Assembly: GCF_014645695.1 (NCBI RefSeq)
Contig: NZ_BMMF01000013.1
Span: forward strand, 1-64,000
Reading direction: 5' to 3'
DNA: 64,000 nt
Source of the DNA: Salinarimonas ramus
Lineage (GTDB): Bacteria > Pseudomonadota > Alphaproteobacteria > Rhizobiales > Beijerinckiaceae
The first letter of the stretch is position 1. Each line of letters begins with the position of its first letter. Positions 43,999 to 51,782 of this stretch are shown here, one piece after another. A program made the translations under genes and the position numbers. The notes beneath the pieces are model-generated. The model searched no databases. It was given only the letters and a program-made list of their open reading frames with translations, and was not told the origin of the DNA.

Positions 43999-44805
43999 AT
44001 GCTGATCGACAGCCATTGCCACCTCGACTTCCCGGGGCTCGGCGACGATCTCGACGGCGTCCTCGCCCGTGCCGAGGCCGCCGGCGTCGGGCGTATGGTG
44101 ACGATCTCGACCTTCGTCTCGAAGGTCGAGACGTACCGCGCGCTGGCGGAGCGGGACGCGCGGATCTTCTGCACGGTGGGCACGCATCCGCACAACGCGG
44201 CGACCGAGCCCGACGTGATGCCGGAGACGCTCGTCGATCTCGCGCGTCATCCGCGCTGCATCGCCATCGGCGAGGCGGGGCTCGACTATTTTTACGACAA
44301 GAGCCCGCGCGACGTGCAGGAGCGCGTCTTCCGCGCCCACATCGCCGCCGCGCGCGAGAGCGGCCTGCCGCTCGTCATCCACGCCCGTGACGCCGACGAC
44401 GACATGACCGCGATCCTCACCGAGGAGATGGGGCAGGGGCGTTTCGACGCCGTGCTGCACTGCTTCTCGTCGGGCCCCGCGCTGGCGCGGGCGGGCGTGG
44501 AGCTCGGGCTCTACGTGTCCTTCTCGGGCATCGTCACCTTCAAGAGCTCGGACGAGCTGCGCGCAATCGCCCGCTCCGTGCCGCGCGAGCGCATCCTGGT
44601 GGAGACCGACGCGCCCTATCTCGCGCCCCAGCCCAGGCGCGGAAAGCCGAACGAGCCGGCCTACGTCGCCATGACGGCGGCCTCGCTCGCCGAGACGCTC
44701 GGCATGAGCCGGGATGCGCTCGCGCAGGCGACGACGGCGAACTTCTATCGTCTGTTCAAGAAGTCCGCCGTGCTCGACGGCGTAGGCCAGGACGGGGAGG
44801 GGTGA
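43999..44805 (+). CDS. tatD: TatD-family metal-dependent hydrolase
   Basis: This is a 268-residue TIM-barrel deoxyribonuclease-like hydrolase. The metal ligands are visible in DSHCHLDF (His6, His8), GEAGLDYFY (Glu), VIHARDAD (His), LHCFSS and the terminal VETDAPYLAP (Asp). TatD proteins act as 3'-5' exonucleases in DNA repair and quality control. Its stop overlaps the following ATG (TGATG), and it belongs to the operon starting at dac. Confidence 0.94.
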   Translation: MLIDSHCHLDFPGLGDDLDGVLARAEAAGVGRMVTISTFVSKVETYRALAERDARIFCTVGTHPHNAATEPDVMPETLVDLARHPRCIAIGEAGLDYFYDKSPRDVQERVFRAHIAAARESGLPLVIHARDADDDMTAILTEEMGQGRFDAVLHCFSSGPALARAGVELGLYVSFSGIVTFKSSDELRAIARSVPRERILVETDAPYLAPQPRRGKPNEPAYVAMTAASLAETLGMSRDALAQATTANFYRLFKKSAVLDGVGQDGEG

Positions 44806-45614
44806 TGAGCGCACCCTCGCCTCGCCTCGTGGCGACGATCCTCGGCTGCGGCTCCTCCGGCGGCGTCCCGCGCCCGGGCTCGGGCTGGGGCAAGTGCGAT
44901 CCGGCCGAGCCGCGCAATCGCCGCCGGCGCTGCGCGCTGCACGTCGCCCGCATCGGCACCGACGGCGAGACGAGCGTTCTCGTCGACACCGGTCCCGACC
45001 TGCGGCTGCAGCTGATCGACAACGAGATCAGGCACTTGGACGGCGTGCTTTACACGCACGATCATGCCGACCACACCCACGGCATCGACGATCTTCGCCC
45101 GATCGTGATCCACATGCGCAAGCGCATCCCGGTCTGGGCGGACGCGGCGACATCGGCCTCGCTCATCGAGCGCTTCGGCTATTGCTTCCGCACGCCCGAG
45201 GGCAGCGACTACCCGCCGATCCTCGAGGAGCGACGCATTTGCGACCCGGAGCCGATCCTCGTCGAGGGCGCGGGCGGGGTCGTCGAGGCGCGTCCGTTCC
45301 GCCTGCGCCACGGCTCGCAGGACGCGCTGGGCTTCCGCTTCGGCGACTTCGCCTATGCGCCCGACGTGAGCGTGATGCCGTCGGCGGCCGAGGCGATGCT
45401 CGCCGGCCTCGACACGCTGGTGATCGACGCGCTGCGCGACACGCCGCATCCCTCGCATTACAGCGTCTCGGACGCTCTCGCGCTGATCGAGCGCGTGCGC
45501 CCGCGCCGTGCGGTGCTGACGAACCTCCACACCGATCTCGACTACGACGCGCTCAAAGCCCGGCTGCCGGCGGGCGTCGAGCCGGCCTACGACGGCATGC
45601 GGATCGAGATTTGA
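44805..45614 (+). CDS. MBL-fold metallohydrolase (PhnP-like)
   Basis: This 269-residue metallo-beta-lactamase-fold hydrolase has an intact metal motif THDHADHTHG, an upstream Asp/Gly block (VDTGPDLRLQL) and a C-terminal TNLHTDLDY. The start ILGCGSSGGVPRPG and GKCDP/RRRC cysteines resemble the PhnP phosphodiesterase group. No phosphonate genes are near. Members of this group follow tatD in many Hyphomicrobiales genomes. ATG 44805 shares its A with the tatD stop. Confidence 0.9.
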   Translation: MSAPSPRLVATILGCGSSGGVPRPGSGWGKCDPAEPRNRRRRCALHVARIGTDGETSVLVDTGPDLRLQLIDNEIRHLDGVLYTHDHADHTHGIDDLRPIVIHMRKRIPVWADAATSASLIERFGYCFRTPEGSDYPPILEERRICDPEPILVEGAGGVVEARPFRLRHGSQDALGFRFGDFAYAPDVSVMPSAAEAMLAGLDTLVIDALRDTPHPSHYSVSDALALIERVRPRRAVLTNLHTDLDYDALKARLPAGVEPAYDGMRIEI

Positions 45615-45642
45615 GTAACTCATCTCGCCGGTCGGACGACGA

Positions 45643-45671
45643 TTGGTGCGCAGCGCGAGTGCGCCTATAAT
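45643..45671 (+). promoter_or_regulatory. Promoter of vapBC
   Basis: TTGGTG (45643-45648), a 17-base spacer and a perfect TATAAT (45666-45671) lie 26 bases upstream of the antitoxin ATG. This is one of the clearest sigma-70-type promoters in the window. Confidence 0.7.
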
Positions 45672-45683
45672 CGCGCCTCACGC
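45653..45683. promoter_or_regulatory. Candidate VapBC autoregulatory operator
   Basis: The imperfect inverted repeat GCGCGAGTGCGC / GCGCCTCACGC has the TATAAT element at its centre. Type II antitoxins usually bind such a site with their toxin to repress their own promoter. Direct binding is inference. Confidence 0.45.
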
Positions 45684-45697
45684 GGAGGATGTTCGTC

Positions 45698-45922
45698 ATG
45701 GCCACGGCAAAGATCGTGAGATCCGATCACGGGCAGACGGTCGAGCTGCCCGAGGGCATCTCGTTCAGGTCCGAGGAGGTGGAGGTCTTCCGCCGCGGGG
45801 ACGAGGTGGTGCTCAAGGAGCGCGACAGGACGTTGGCCGAGGCCTTCCAACTCATCTCCGACCTGCCTCTGGACGAGGATCGGATCGATCCGCCGCCCCA
45901 GACGCGAGACCACGATCGATGA
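45698..45922 (+). CDS. vapB: VapB-type antitoxin
   Basis: This 74-residue protein has an AbrB/SpoVT-like DNA-binding start (MATAKIVRSDHGQTVELPEGI) and an acidic C-terminal tail (DLPLDEDRIDPPPQ) of the kind that wraps the toxin. ATG 45698 is favoured because GGAGG lies nine bases before it, whereas the ATG at 45689 abuts the GGAGG. The stop overlaps the toxin start by four bases. The promoter overlaps an inverted repeat, which suggests autoregulation. Confidence 0.88.
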   Translation: MATAKIVRSDHGQTVELPEGISFRSEEVEVFRRGDEVVLKERDRTLAEAFQLISDLPLDEDRIDPPPQTRDHDR

Positions 45923-46320
45923 CGGGCTTCATGCTCGACACGAACATTTGCATCCACATCCGGCGATCGCGAGATCCGCGGGTTCTCGCACGATTCCAAC
46001 AGCTTTCCGTCGGCTCGGCGGTGATGTCGGTGATTACGTTCGGTGAGCTGCGGCTTTATGTCGAGAAGGCTGTCTCGGATGTACAGGAGGCACGCCTCAC
46101 GAAGCTGATTGCTCTGGTCCCCGCGTTACCCCTGGGTCCCGATGTAGCGATCGCATACGGCCGCATCCGCGCCGATCTCGAGCGGCGAGGCGCCATGATC
46201 GGCGGCAACGATCTCTGGATCGCGGCTCACGCTCTGTCGCTCGGGCTCACGCTCGTGACGGCGAACGTGCGCGAGTTCGAGCGCGTCCCGGACCTCGTCG
46301 TGGAAGATTGGACGGCCTGA
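45919..46320 (+). CDS. vapC: VapC-type PIN-domain toxin
   Basis: This is a 133-residue PIN-domain ribonuclease. The acidic site is visible as Asp7 in FMLDTNICIH, Glu43 in ITFGELRLYVEKA, and the Asp of GGNDLWIAAHAL near residue 98, with TANVREFERV closing the fold. This is the VapC/FitB pattern (type II toxin cleaving tRNA or other RNA). Local base composition is lower in GC than the genes around it, consistent with horizontal gain at the end of the dac operon. ATG overlaps the vapB stop. Confidence 0.92.
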   Translation: MTGFMLDTNICIHIRRSRDPRVLARFQQLSVGSAVMSVITFGELRLYVEKAVSDVQEARLTKLIALVPALPLGPDVAIAYGRIRADLERRGAMIGGNDLWIAAHALSLGLTLVTANVREFERVPDLVVEDWTA

Positions 46321-46395
46321 CGCTCAGCTGCATCGCTAATTTGGTTCCATAATATATCTTATGCGTCTCACAGGCGTAGAGCTGCGGGGCGATTT

Positions 46396-47517
46396 TCACT
46401 CCCCCGCTCCGTAACGGCGGCGCAGTTCCAGCCAGCCCGGGCCAGCCAGGCGATCGAGGAAGGCGCGGTCGAGCGTCTCGACGAGGCTCGAGCCTTCGGG
46501 CGCCGCGACCGTGACGTGGAGCGGACGGATGCGCGTTTCCTCCACGACGAGCCGGCCACTCACGGCGGCCGACAGCGTGGGCGCCGGTCCGGCGAAGGCG
46601 TCGAGCCGTCCGCTGCGGACCGCCTCCAGCCCGGCCTCCACCGTATCGACCGGCTCGTGGGCGATGCCGGCATCGTCGAGAAGCCCGGCGACGGCGCTGC
46701 CGGGAACGACGCCGACGCGCTCGCCACGCAGGTCCTCGGGCAGCACGATGCGCTGCGTCCCGTCGCCGACGCCCGCGAGCGTCACGAGCGACGCCGTCAG
46801 CGCCGCCGAGACGACGAGGCCGACGAGCATCCAGATCATGGCGACGGCGCGCCCGGCCAGCGTGACCGGCGCCTTGTCGCCGTAGCCGATCGTCGTGAGT
46901 GTCACGCCGGCCCACCAGAAGCCGTCGCCGAGCCCGCGTACGATCCCGGGCGAGAACTGCGTCTCGTTGCGGCGCCGCTCGATCACCCAGATGATCGCGC
47001 CGACCACGAGCAGGAGCACCGACAGCGTCGCGACGATGATCAGGAACTGCACGCCCAGGAGATTGCGCACCACCTCGAGGATGCCGTTCGTGCGCATCCG
47101 CGCGACCCCGACGGGCGCCGCCTCGATGGCGACCGTGAGATCGACGGCGCGTTCCGCCTCGGCGCTCGCGACGAGCGGCAGAGCCAAATCGAAGCTGCCG
47201 TCCGCCACGCCCTGCGCCAGCGCCCTGCCCTGCGCGGCGACGAGCTCGTAATCCAGGCCCAGCTCCTCGGCCGTCATGCGCCACAGATCGACCGCGGCGC
47301 CGGACCAGGCGCCGTCCTCCATCGCGATGGCGTAGGGCGGCATCTCGGCGATGCCGACGACGAGCGTCTCGCGTTCGGGCGAGACCGGCGCGGGCGCGAC
47401 CGGGATCGGCATGAGCGGCGGGGGATCGGCGGTAAGCGTCTGCGCACCGACCCGTGCGGGCACCGAGGCTGCGAGGAAAGCGAGGAGAAGGGCGAGAGCA
47501 GCGAGGAGAGGAGGCAC
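46396..47517 (-). CDS. Glutamate-receptor-like potassium channel with periplasmic binding domain
   Basis: This 373-residue protein has the layout of bacterial GluR0: a signal peptide (1-25), binding lobe S1 (about 50-140), helix M1 (156-178), a pore loop with the potassium filter TTIGYGD (208-214), helix M2 (222-247) and lobe S2 (255-370). Arg123 in AERAVDLT matches the arginine that grips a ligand carboxylate in ionotropic glutamate receptors. The acidic residue expected in S2 after DAF is replaced (DAFAGPAPTL), so the ligand may not be an alpha-amino acid. It stands alone. The proline-rich linker at 32-47 follows the signal peptide. Confidence 0.87.
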   Translation of the reverse strand: MPPLLAALALLLAFLAASVPARVGAQTLTADPPPLMPIPVAPAPVSPERETLVVGIAEMPPYAIAMEDGAWSGAAVDLWRMTAEELGLDYELVAAQGRALAQGVADGSFDLALPLVASAEAERAVDLTVAIEAAPVGVARMRTNGILEVVRNLLGVQFLIIVATLSVLLLVVGAIIWVIERRRNETQFSPGIVRGLGDGFWWAGVTLTTIGYGDKAPVTLAGRAVAMIWMLVGLVVSAALTASLVTLAGVGDGTQRIVLPEDLRGERVGVVPGSAVAGLLDDAGIAHEPVDTVEAGLEAVRSGRLDAFAGPAPTLSAAVSGRLVVEETRIRPLHVTVAAPEGSSLVETLDRAFLDRLAGPGWLELRRRYGAGE

Positions 47518-47642
47518 GGCGGCGTCTTGGTTTCGCGGGCGCCCATGCGGCCCGCCTGCCGTGAACCGCCCGGCCGGCGGAGCGGTTCCGGCCGCGCTCC
47601 TCCCGTCACCCTCTGCGGGGCCCCTGCCCTCGCGCGACGCCC

Positions 47643-48470
47643 TCAGCGCCCGGGACCGTCCAGGACGAGGATGGTCGGGCGGTCAGGCAGACGGTCCCGC
47701 GACAGGATCACCGACGCCGCGCCGGCGCGCGCGATCTCGAAATGCGGGCTCGCGGCCTCGAGGAACTGCTCCAGGCGCCCTTGCGAGAAGAAGTGCATCG
47801 GCACGACGAGGCGAGGGCCCATGCGCCGCAGCGTCTCGATCATGCCTTGGGTGTCGAGCGTGTAGGAGCCGTCCACCGGCGCGAGCGCCACGTCGACCCG
47901 CCCGAGCGCGACGAGATGCTCGGGCTCCAGCACGTGGTGCAGGTGCCCGAGATGGGCGATGCACAGCCCCGCCGTCTCGACGACGAAGATCGAGTTCTCG
48001 TCGTACTCCGTGCCCATGCCGGAGCGGGTGTTGGTCGTGACGTTGCGCACCCGCACGTCCCCGACCTCGACATCGTGCTCGGCGGGGCCGCCTTCGGGAT
48101 TCCAGCCGCGCAGGACGTGTGCGATGGCGGGGTCCGGCGCGACCGAGAAGTGCGTGCGGTGCGCGCGGTTCATGGTGGCGATGGTGGGGACGCGGTCGGG
48201 GCGGACGTAGTCGTTGTAGTCCGTCGCGACGCTCACGCCGCCTGCGCTCTCCACGAGGAAGGTCGCGTGCCCCACGAAGGTGAGCGCCGCCTCGTCCTCG
48301 GCCAGCGCGGCGCGATGGATCAGCGAGCCGAGGCCCGCGAGCATGGGCGGGCAATTGCGAAGGGGATCGGCCGCGTCCTGCGCGGCCACGCCCGTGGGAG
48401 CCGCGAACGCCATGCCGATCGCGAGCGCGAGGCTCGCGATGCGCTTCGGGAAAGGTCGAGCACTCGTCAT
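47643..48470 (-). CDS. Exported MBL-fold (COG2220-like) protein with a degraded metal motif
   Basis: This 275-residue protein has a signal peptide (1-31, ending GVAAQ) and a UlaG/COG2220-type beta-lactamase-like fold: FVGHATFLVES, DYNDYVRP, HLGHLHHVL and GSYTLDTQGM. The expected HxHxDH reads NRAHRTHF (101-108), missing the first histidine and the aspartate. Metal binding is therefore likely altered. It should be periplasmic. ATG 48470 is chosen because it begins the signal peptide. Confidence 0.82.
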   Translation of the reverse strand: MTSARPFPKRIASLALAIGMAFAAPTGVAAQDAADPLRNCPPMLAGLGSLIHRAALAEDEAALTFVGHATFLVESAGGVSVATDYNDYVRPDRVPTIATMNRAHRTHFSVAPDPAIAHVLRGWNPEGGPAEHDVEVGDVRVRNVTTNTRSGMGTEYDENSIFVVETAGLCIAHLGHLHHVLEPEHLVALGRVDVALAPVDGSYTLDTQGMIETLRRMGPRLVVPMHFFSQGRLEQFLEAASPHFEIARAGAASVILSRDRLPDRPTILVLDGPGR

Positions 48471-48618
48471 CCGCGCCTCCGTCCATCGCCGATCGGTCGA
48501 GGATGACGGAGGGACGGGAGCGATCAATCGACGAAAGCGTGAGCGCGACGCTTTGCAGCAGCCGCGTTTCACGGGGCCGTATGCGCGCATGCAAGCGCGG
48601 GGAGCGGGCTCGGCCACG

Positions 48619-48640
48619 CTCGTTCGTCGAACCGAACGAG
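48619..48640. other. Inverted repeat in the 48.5-48.7 kb gap
   Basis: CTCGTTCG and CGAACGAG form an eight-bp stem with a six-base loop (TCGAAC, itself partly palindromic). It lies beyond a second hairpin downstream of the small gene ending at 48679. Confidence 0.45.
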
Positions 48641-48651
48641 GTCCCGTGCGG

Positions 48652-48674
48652 CTTCATGAGCCGAGCTCATGAAG
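48652..48674 (-). terminator. Hairpin directly after the small hypothetical gene
   Basis: CTTCATGAG and CTCATGAAG form a perfect nine-bp stem with a CCGAG loop, four bases past the stop at 48679. The position supports the reality of that gene. No T-run follows. Confidence 0.55.
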
Positions 48675-48678
48675 TCTT

Positions 48679-49017
48679 CTACCCCGCGAACACGCCGCCC
48701 TCGGCGCGGGACAGCCGCCACGGCAGGCCGGGCTCGGCCTCGATGGCCTCGGAGGCGCGCAGGCGGCGCGTGCGGCCGCCCTCGGCCACCTCCTCGATGG
48801 CGACGAAGCCCAGGATCTGGAGACGCGCGGCGACCCGCTTGGTCGCGACGTCCTGCGCCTCCACGTCCAAGCTGCGCGTAGCGAAGACGGCATCCATCAG
48901 CCGCTTCTGCAGATCGCGCGAGCGCAGGTGGGAGGGGACGAGAGCGGGGCGGAGCGGAAAGGGAACGAGGGTCGCGGAGGGACGCTCGGTGGCGGCGGCG
49001 GGCGACGAAAGGGGCAT
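48679..49017 (-). CDS. Hypothetical basic protein
   Basis: This is a 112-residue protein of no recognised family. After a low-complexity Ala/Pro start it has a helical core (SRDLQKRLMDAVFATRSLDV, then VATKRVAARLQILGFVAIEE) that could be a small helix-turn-helix-like domain, which is speculative. The start is uncertain: ATG 49017 or an in-frame ATG at 49119, neither with a convincing ribosome site. Hairpins immediately downstream support transcription. It is divergent from mazG. Confidence 0.5.
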   Translation of the reverse strand: MPLSSPAAATERPSATLVPFPLRPALVPSHLRSRDLQKRLMDAVFATRSLDVEAQDVATKRVAARLQILGFVAIEEVAEGGRTRRLRASEAIEAEPGLPWRLSRAEGGVFAG

Positions 49018-49136
49018 GCGGACGCAACTCGACTTGAACTTCGGGGCCTCGGGCCGGCGGGCCTTCGACTCGGGTACCTCGTCAAACTGAGCCGGTCGCG
49101 TTAAGGACGGGTGAACCATGATCGGGAGCCCGGCAC

Positions 49137-49940
49137 GTGACCCCATCCAAGGACATCGATCGTCTCCTCGCCATCATGGCCGCTCTGCGCGACCCGGAGA
49201 CGGGCTGCGCCTGGGACGTGAAGCAGACCTTCGAGACCATCGTCCCCTTCACCATCGAGGAGGCCTACGAGGTCGCCGACGCCGTCGAGCGCGGCGATCT
49301 CGCGGATCTGCGCGACGAGCTCGGCGACCTTCTGCTCCAGGTCGTCTTCCACGCCCGCATGGCCGAGGAGGCCGGCGCCTTCGCCTTCGGCGACGTGGTC
49401 GAGGCGATCACGACGAAGCTGATCCGCCGCCATCCCCACGTCTTCGGCGAGCGCCGCACCCGCTCGCCCGAGGAGATCAAGGCTCTGTGGGGGGAGATCA
49501 AGGCCGCCGAGAAGGCCGAGCGCGCCGCGAGCCGCGGCGAGCGGCCCGCCCGGCATCTCGACGACGTTCCGCGCGCGGCCCCTGCCCTCACGCGCGCCGA
49601 CAAGCTCACCCGCCGCGCCGCCAAGGTCGGCTTCGACTGGACGTGCACCGAGGACGTCATCGCCAAGATCCGCGAGGAGCTGGCGGAGGCCGAGGAGGCG
49701 ATCGCCGCCGGCGACAGGGCGGCGATCGCCGACGAGATCGGCGATCTGCTGTTCTCGGTGGCGAACCTCGCCCGCCATTGCGACGTCGATCCGGAAGCGG
49801 CGCTCTCCGGGACGAACGCGAAGTTCACCACCCGCTTCGCCGCGATCGAGGACGCGCTCGCCGCGCAGGGACGCACGCTGGCGGAGGCGTCCCTCGACGA
49901 GATGGAGCGGCACTGGGTGGCGGCGAAGACGCCGCGCTAG
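49137..49940 (+). CDS. mazG: Nucleoside triphosphate pyrophosphohydrolase MazG
   Basis: MazG cleaves NTPs and dNTPs to monophosphates and pyrophosphate, cleaning the nucleotide pool. The 267-residue protein contains two MazG domains, each with the EExxE/D helix pattern: EEAYEVADAVE and LRDELGDLLLQV in the first, and EELAEAEEAI and ADEIGDLLFSVANLARH in the second. Start GTG 49137 has GGGAG about eight bases upstream. It converges with hflX with a 3-bp gap. Confidence 0.95.
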   Translation: MTPSKDIDRLLAIMAALRDPETGCAWDVKQTFETIVPFTIEEAYEVADAVERGDLADLRDELGDLLLQVVFHARMAEEAGAFAFGDVVEAITTKLIRRHPHVFGERRTRSPEEIKALWGEIKAAEKAERAASRGERPARHLDDVPRAAPALTRADKLTRRAAKVGFDWTCTEDVIAKIREELAEAEEAIAAGDRAAIADEIGDLLFSVANLARHCDVDPEAALSGTNAKFTTRFAAIEDALAAQGRTLAEASLDEMERHWVAAKTPR

Positions 49941-49943
49941 CCC

Positions 49944-51338
49944 TCACGCCGCGCGGCGTCGCGCCTTCGGGAAGCGCTGGAGCAGGCGCGGCTCCTTCTC
50001 GGAGGCGATGCGCACGAGGAAGTCGATGCGATCCTCGTGGTCCTGCCGCTCGAAGATCTCCGCCTGCTCGTAGAGCCAGTTGGCGCCCGCGCCGTCGGCG
50101 GGGTCGAGGGAGACGGTGTAGGTCGGGCGGCCCCGCGCGATGCGATCCTCGACGACGCGCAGAAGCTCGTCGATCCCCTCCCCCGTCGCGGCGGAGACGA
50201 GCGCCGGGCGCTCGGCCGGGTCCATGCGGGCGATGATCGCCTCCAGCCGGGCCCGCTCGTCGGCGTCGATGAGGTCGGCCTTGTTCCAGACCTCGATGAT
50301 GCGCCCGCGATCCTCCGGATCGATGTCGAGATCGCGCAGGACCTGACGTACGTCGTCGGCCTGCGCCTGCGTCTCCCCGTGGGAGACGTCCCGCACGTGC
50401 AGCAGCACGTCGGCCTCGATGACGTCCTCCAGCGTCGCGCGGAAGGCGGCCACCAGCATCGTCGGCAGGTCGGAGATGAAGCCCACCGTGTCCGACAGGA
50501 TAGCCTTCTCGCCGTGCGGCAGCTCGATCGCCCGCGAGGTCGGGTCGAGGGTCGCGAACAGCATGTTCTCGGCCATGACGTCGGCGCGGGTCATGCCGTT
50601 GAAGAGCGTGGACTTGCCGGCGTTGGTGTAGCCGACCAGCGCGATGATGGGATAGGGCACGCGCCGACGCGAGGTGCGATGGAGCGCGCGCGTGCGCGTC
50701 ACCGTCTCGAGATCACGCTCGATGCGGGTCATGCGCTCCTGGATCTGGCGGCGATCCGCCTCGATCTGCGTCTCGCCGGGGCCGCCGAGGAAGCCGTAGC
50801 CGCCGCGCTGGCGCTCGAGGTGGGTCCAGGAGCGGACGAGGCGGCTCTTCTGGTAGTTCAGGTGGGCGAGCTCGACCTGAAGCGTGCCCTCCTTGGTGCG
50901 GGCGCGCCGCCCGAAGATCTCCAGGATGAGGCCCGTACGGTCGATGACCTTGGCGCCCCATTCCTTCTCGAGGTTGCGCTGCTGGACCGGCGAGAGCGCG
51001 CAATCCATCACGACGAGACGCACGCCGTGCGCCTCGATCACGCCCTTGATCTCCTCGACCTTGCCCTTGCCGAGAAAGGTCGCCGGTCGCGGCGACGCGA
51101 TGGCGGTGACGACCCCGTCAACCACGTGGAGATCGATGGCGCCGGCGAGGCCGATGGCCTCCTCCAGCCGCGCCTCGAAGGCGCGCGGGTTCGGCGCCGG
51201 GCCGTCCCCCTCCCCGCCCGAGCGGCGGCGCGTGAGATACGGCCCGAGGACGAGCGTAGGCGTCCCCGAGGCGACTTCCTTCTCGGGCTCGGCGAGCCGC
51301 TGGAGCCTCTCCTCGCCGGGCGTATTCGCCTCTGTCAC
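49944..51338 (-). CDS. hflX: Ribosome-associated GTPase HflX
   Basis: HflX splits stalled or stressed 70S ribosomes. The 464-residue protein has the N-terminal HflX domain ([26 protein letters not shown]), the glycine-rich [13 protein letters not shown] linker, and the GTPase domain with [20 protein letters not shown] and NKADLID. It begins at GTG 51338, 3 bp after hfq on the same strand. hfq-hflX is a conserved pair, and in this bacterial order both follow ntrYX, as seen here. Confidence 0.96.
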   Translation of the reverse strand: MTEANTPGEERLQRLAEPEKEVASGTPTLVLGPYLTRRRSGGEGDGPAPNPRAFEARLEEAIGLAGAIDLHVVDGVVTAIASPRPATFLGKGKVEEIKGVIEAHGVRLVVMDCALSPVQQRNLEKEWGAKVIDRTGLILEIFGRRARTKEGTLQVELAHLNYQKSRLVRSWTHLERQRGGYGFLGGPGETQIEADRRQIQERMTRIERDLETVTRTRALHRTSRRRVPYPIIALVGYTNAGKSTLFNGMTRADVMAENMLFATLDPTSRAIELPHGEKAILSDTVGFISDLPTMLVAAFRATLEDVIEADVLLHVRDVSHGETQAQADDVRQVLRDLDIDPEDRGRIIEVWNKADLIDADERARLEAIIARMDPAERPALVSAATGEGIDELLRVVEDRIARGRPTYTVSLDPADGAGANWLYEQAEIFERQDHEDRIDFLVRIASEKEPRLLQRFPKARRRAA

Positions 51339-51341
51339 GAA

Positions 51342-51596
51342 TCAGCCTTTCTCGGCGCCCTCGTCGTTCTGCTCGAACAGCTGGATCGGGTGACCCGGCA
51401 TGATCGTGGAGATCGCGTGCTTGTAGACGAGCTGCGAATGTCCATCACGGCGCAACAGGACGCAGAAATTGTCGAACCAGGTGACGACGCCTTGGAGCTT
51501 CACGCCGTTCACGAGGAAGATGGTCAGTGGGACCTTGTTCTTGCGAACGTGGTTGAGGAACGTGTCCTGAAGGTTCTGCGCGCGCTCGCCCGCCAT
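51342..51596 (-). CDS. hfq: RNA chaperone Hfq
   Basis: Hfq is a hexameric Sm-like protein that pairs small RNAs with mRNAs. The 84-residue product has Sm1 ([21 protein letters not shown]) and Sm2 ([12 protein letters not shown]), with the [12 protein letters not shown] start that contacts poly(U) RNA. ATG 51596 is clear. The 186-bp gap to ntrX contains an AT-richer stretch that may hold an hfq promoter. Confidence 0.98.
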   Translation of the reverse strand: MAGERAQNLQDTFLNHVRKNKVPLTIFLVNGVKLQGVVTWFDNFCVLLRRDGHSQLVYKHAISTIMPGHPIQLFEQNDEGAEKG

Positions 51597-51782
51597 GAGT
51601 TTGCCTCGTCACCCTGCCGCCGCCGGTCTTGGGGTCAGGTGCCTCGAGAGATTAGATCGGCCGCCCGACGACGGCCCTGAACCGGCACTCCCATTACAGA
51701 TGCGAGGCGGCGACAAGGCAAGCCCCCCGAACGTGCGTACGCGCTTTTTCGCACAAGCCGTCGCGTGGCAAGGCACCCCGCC

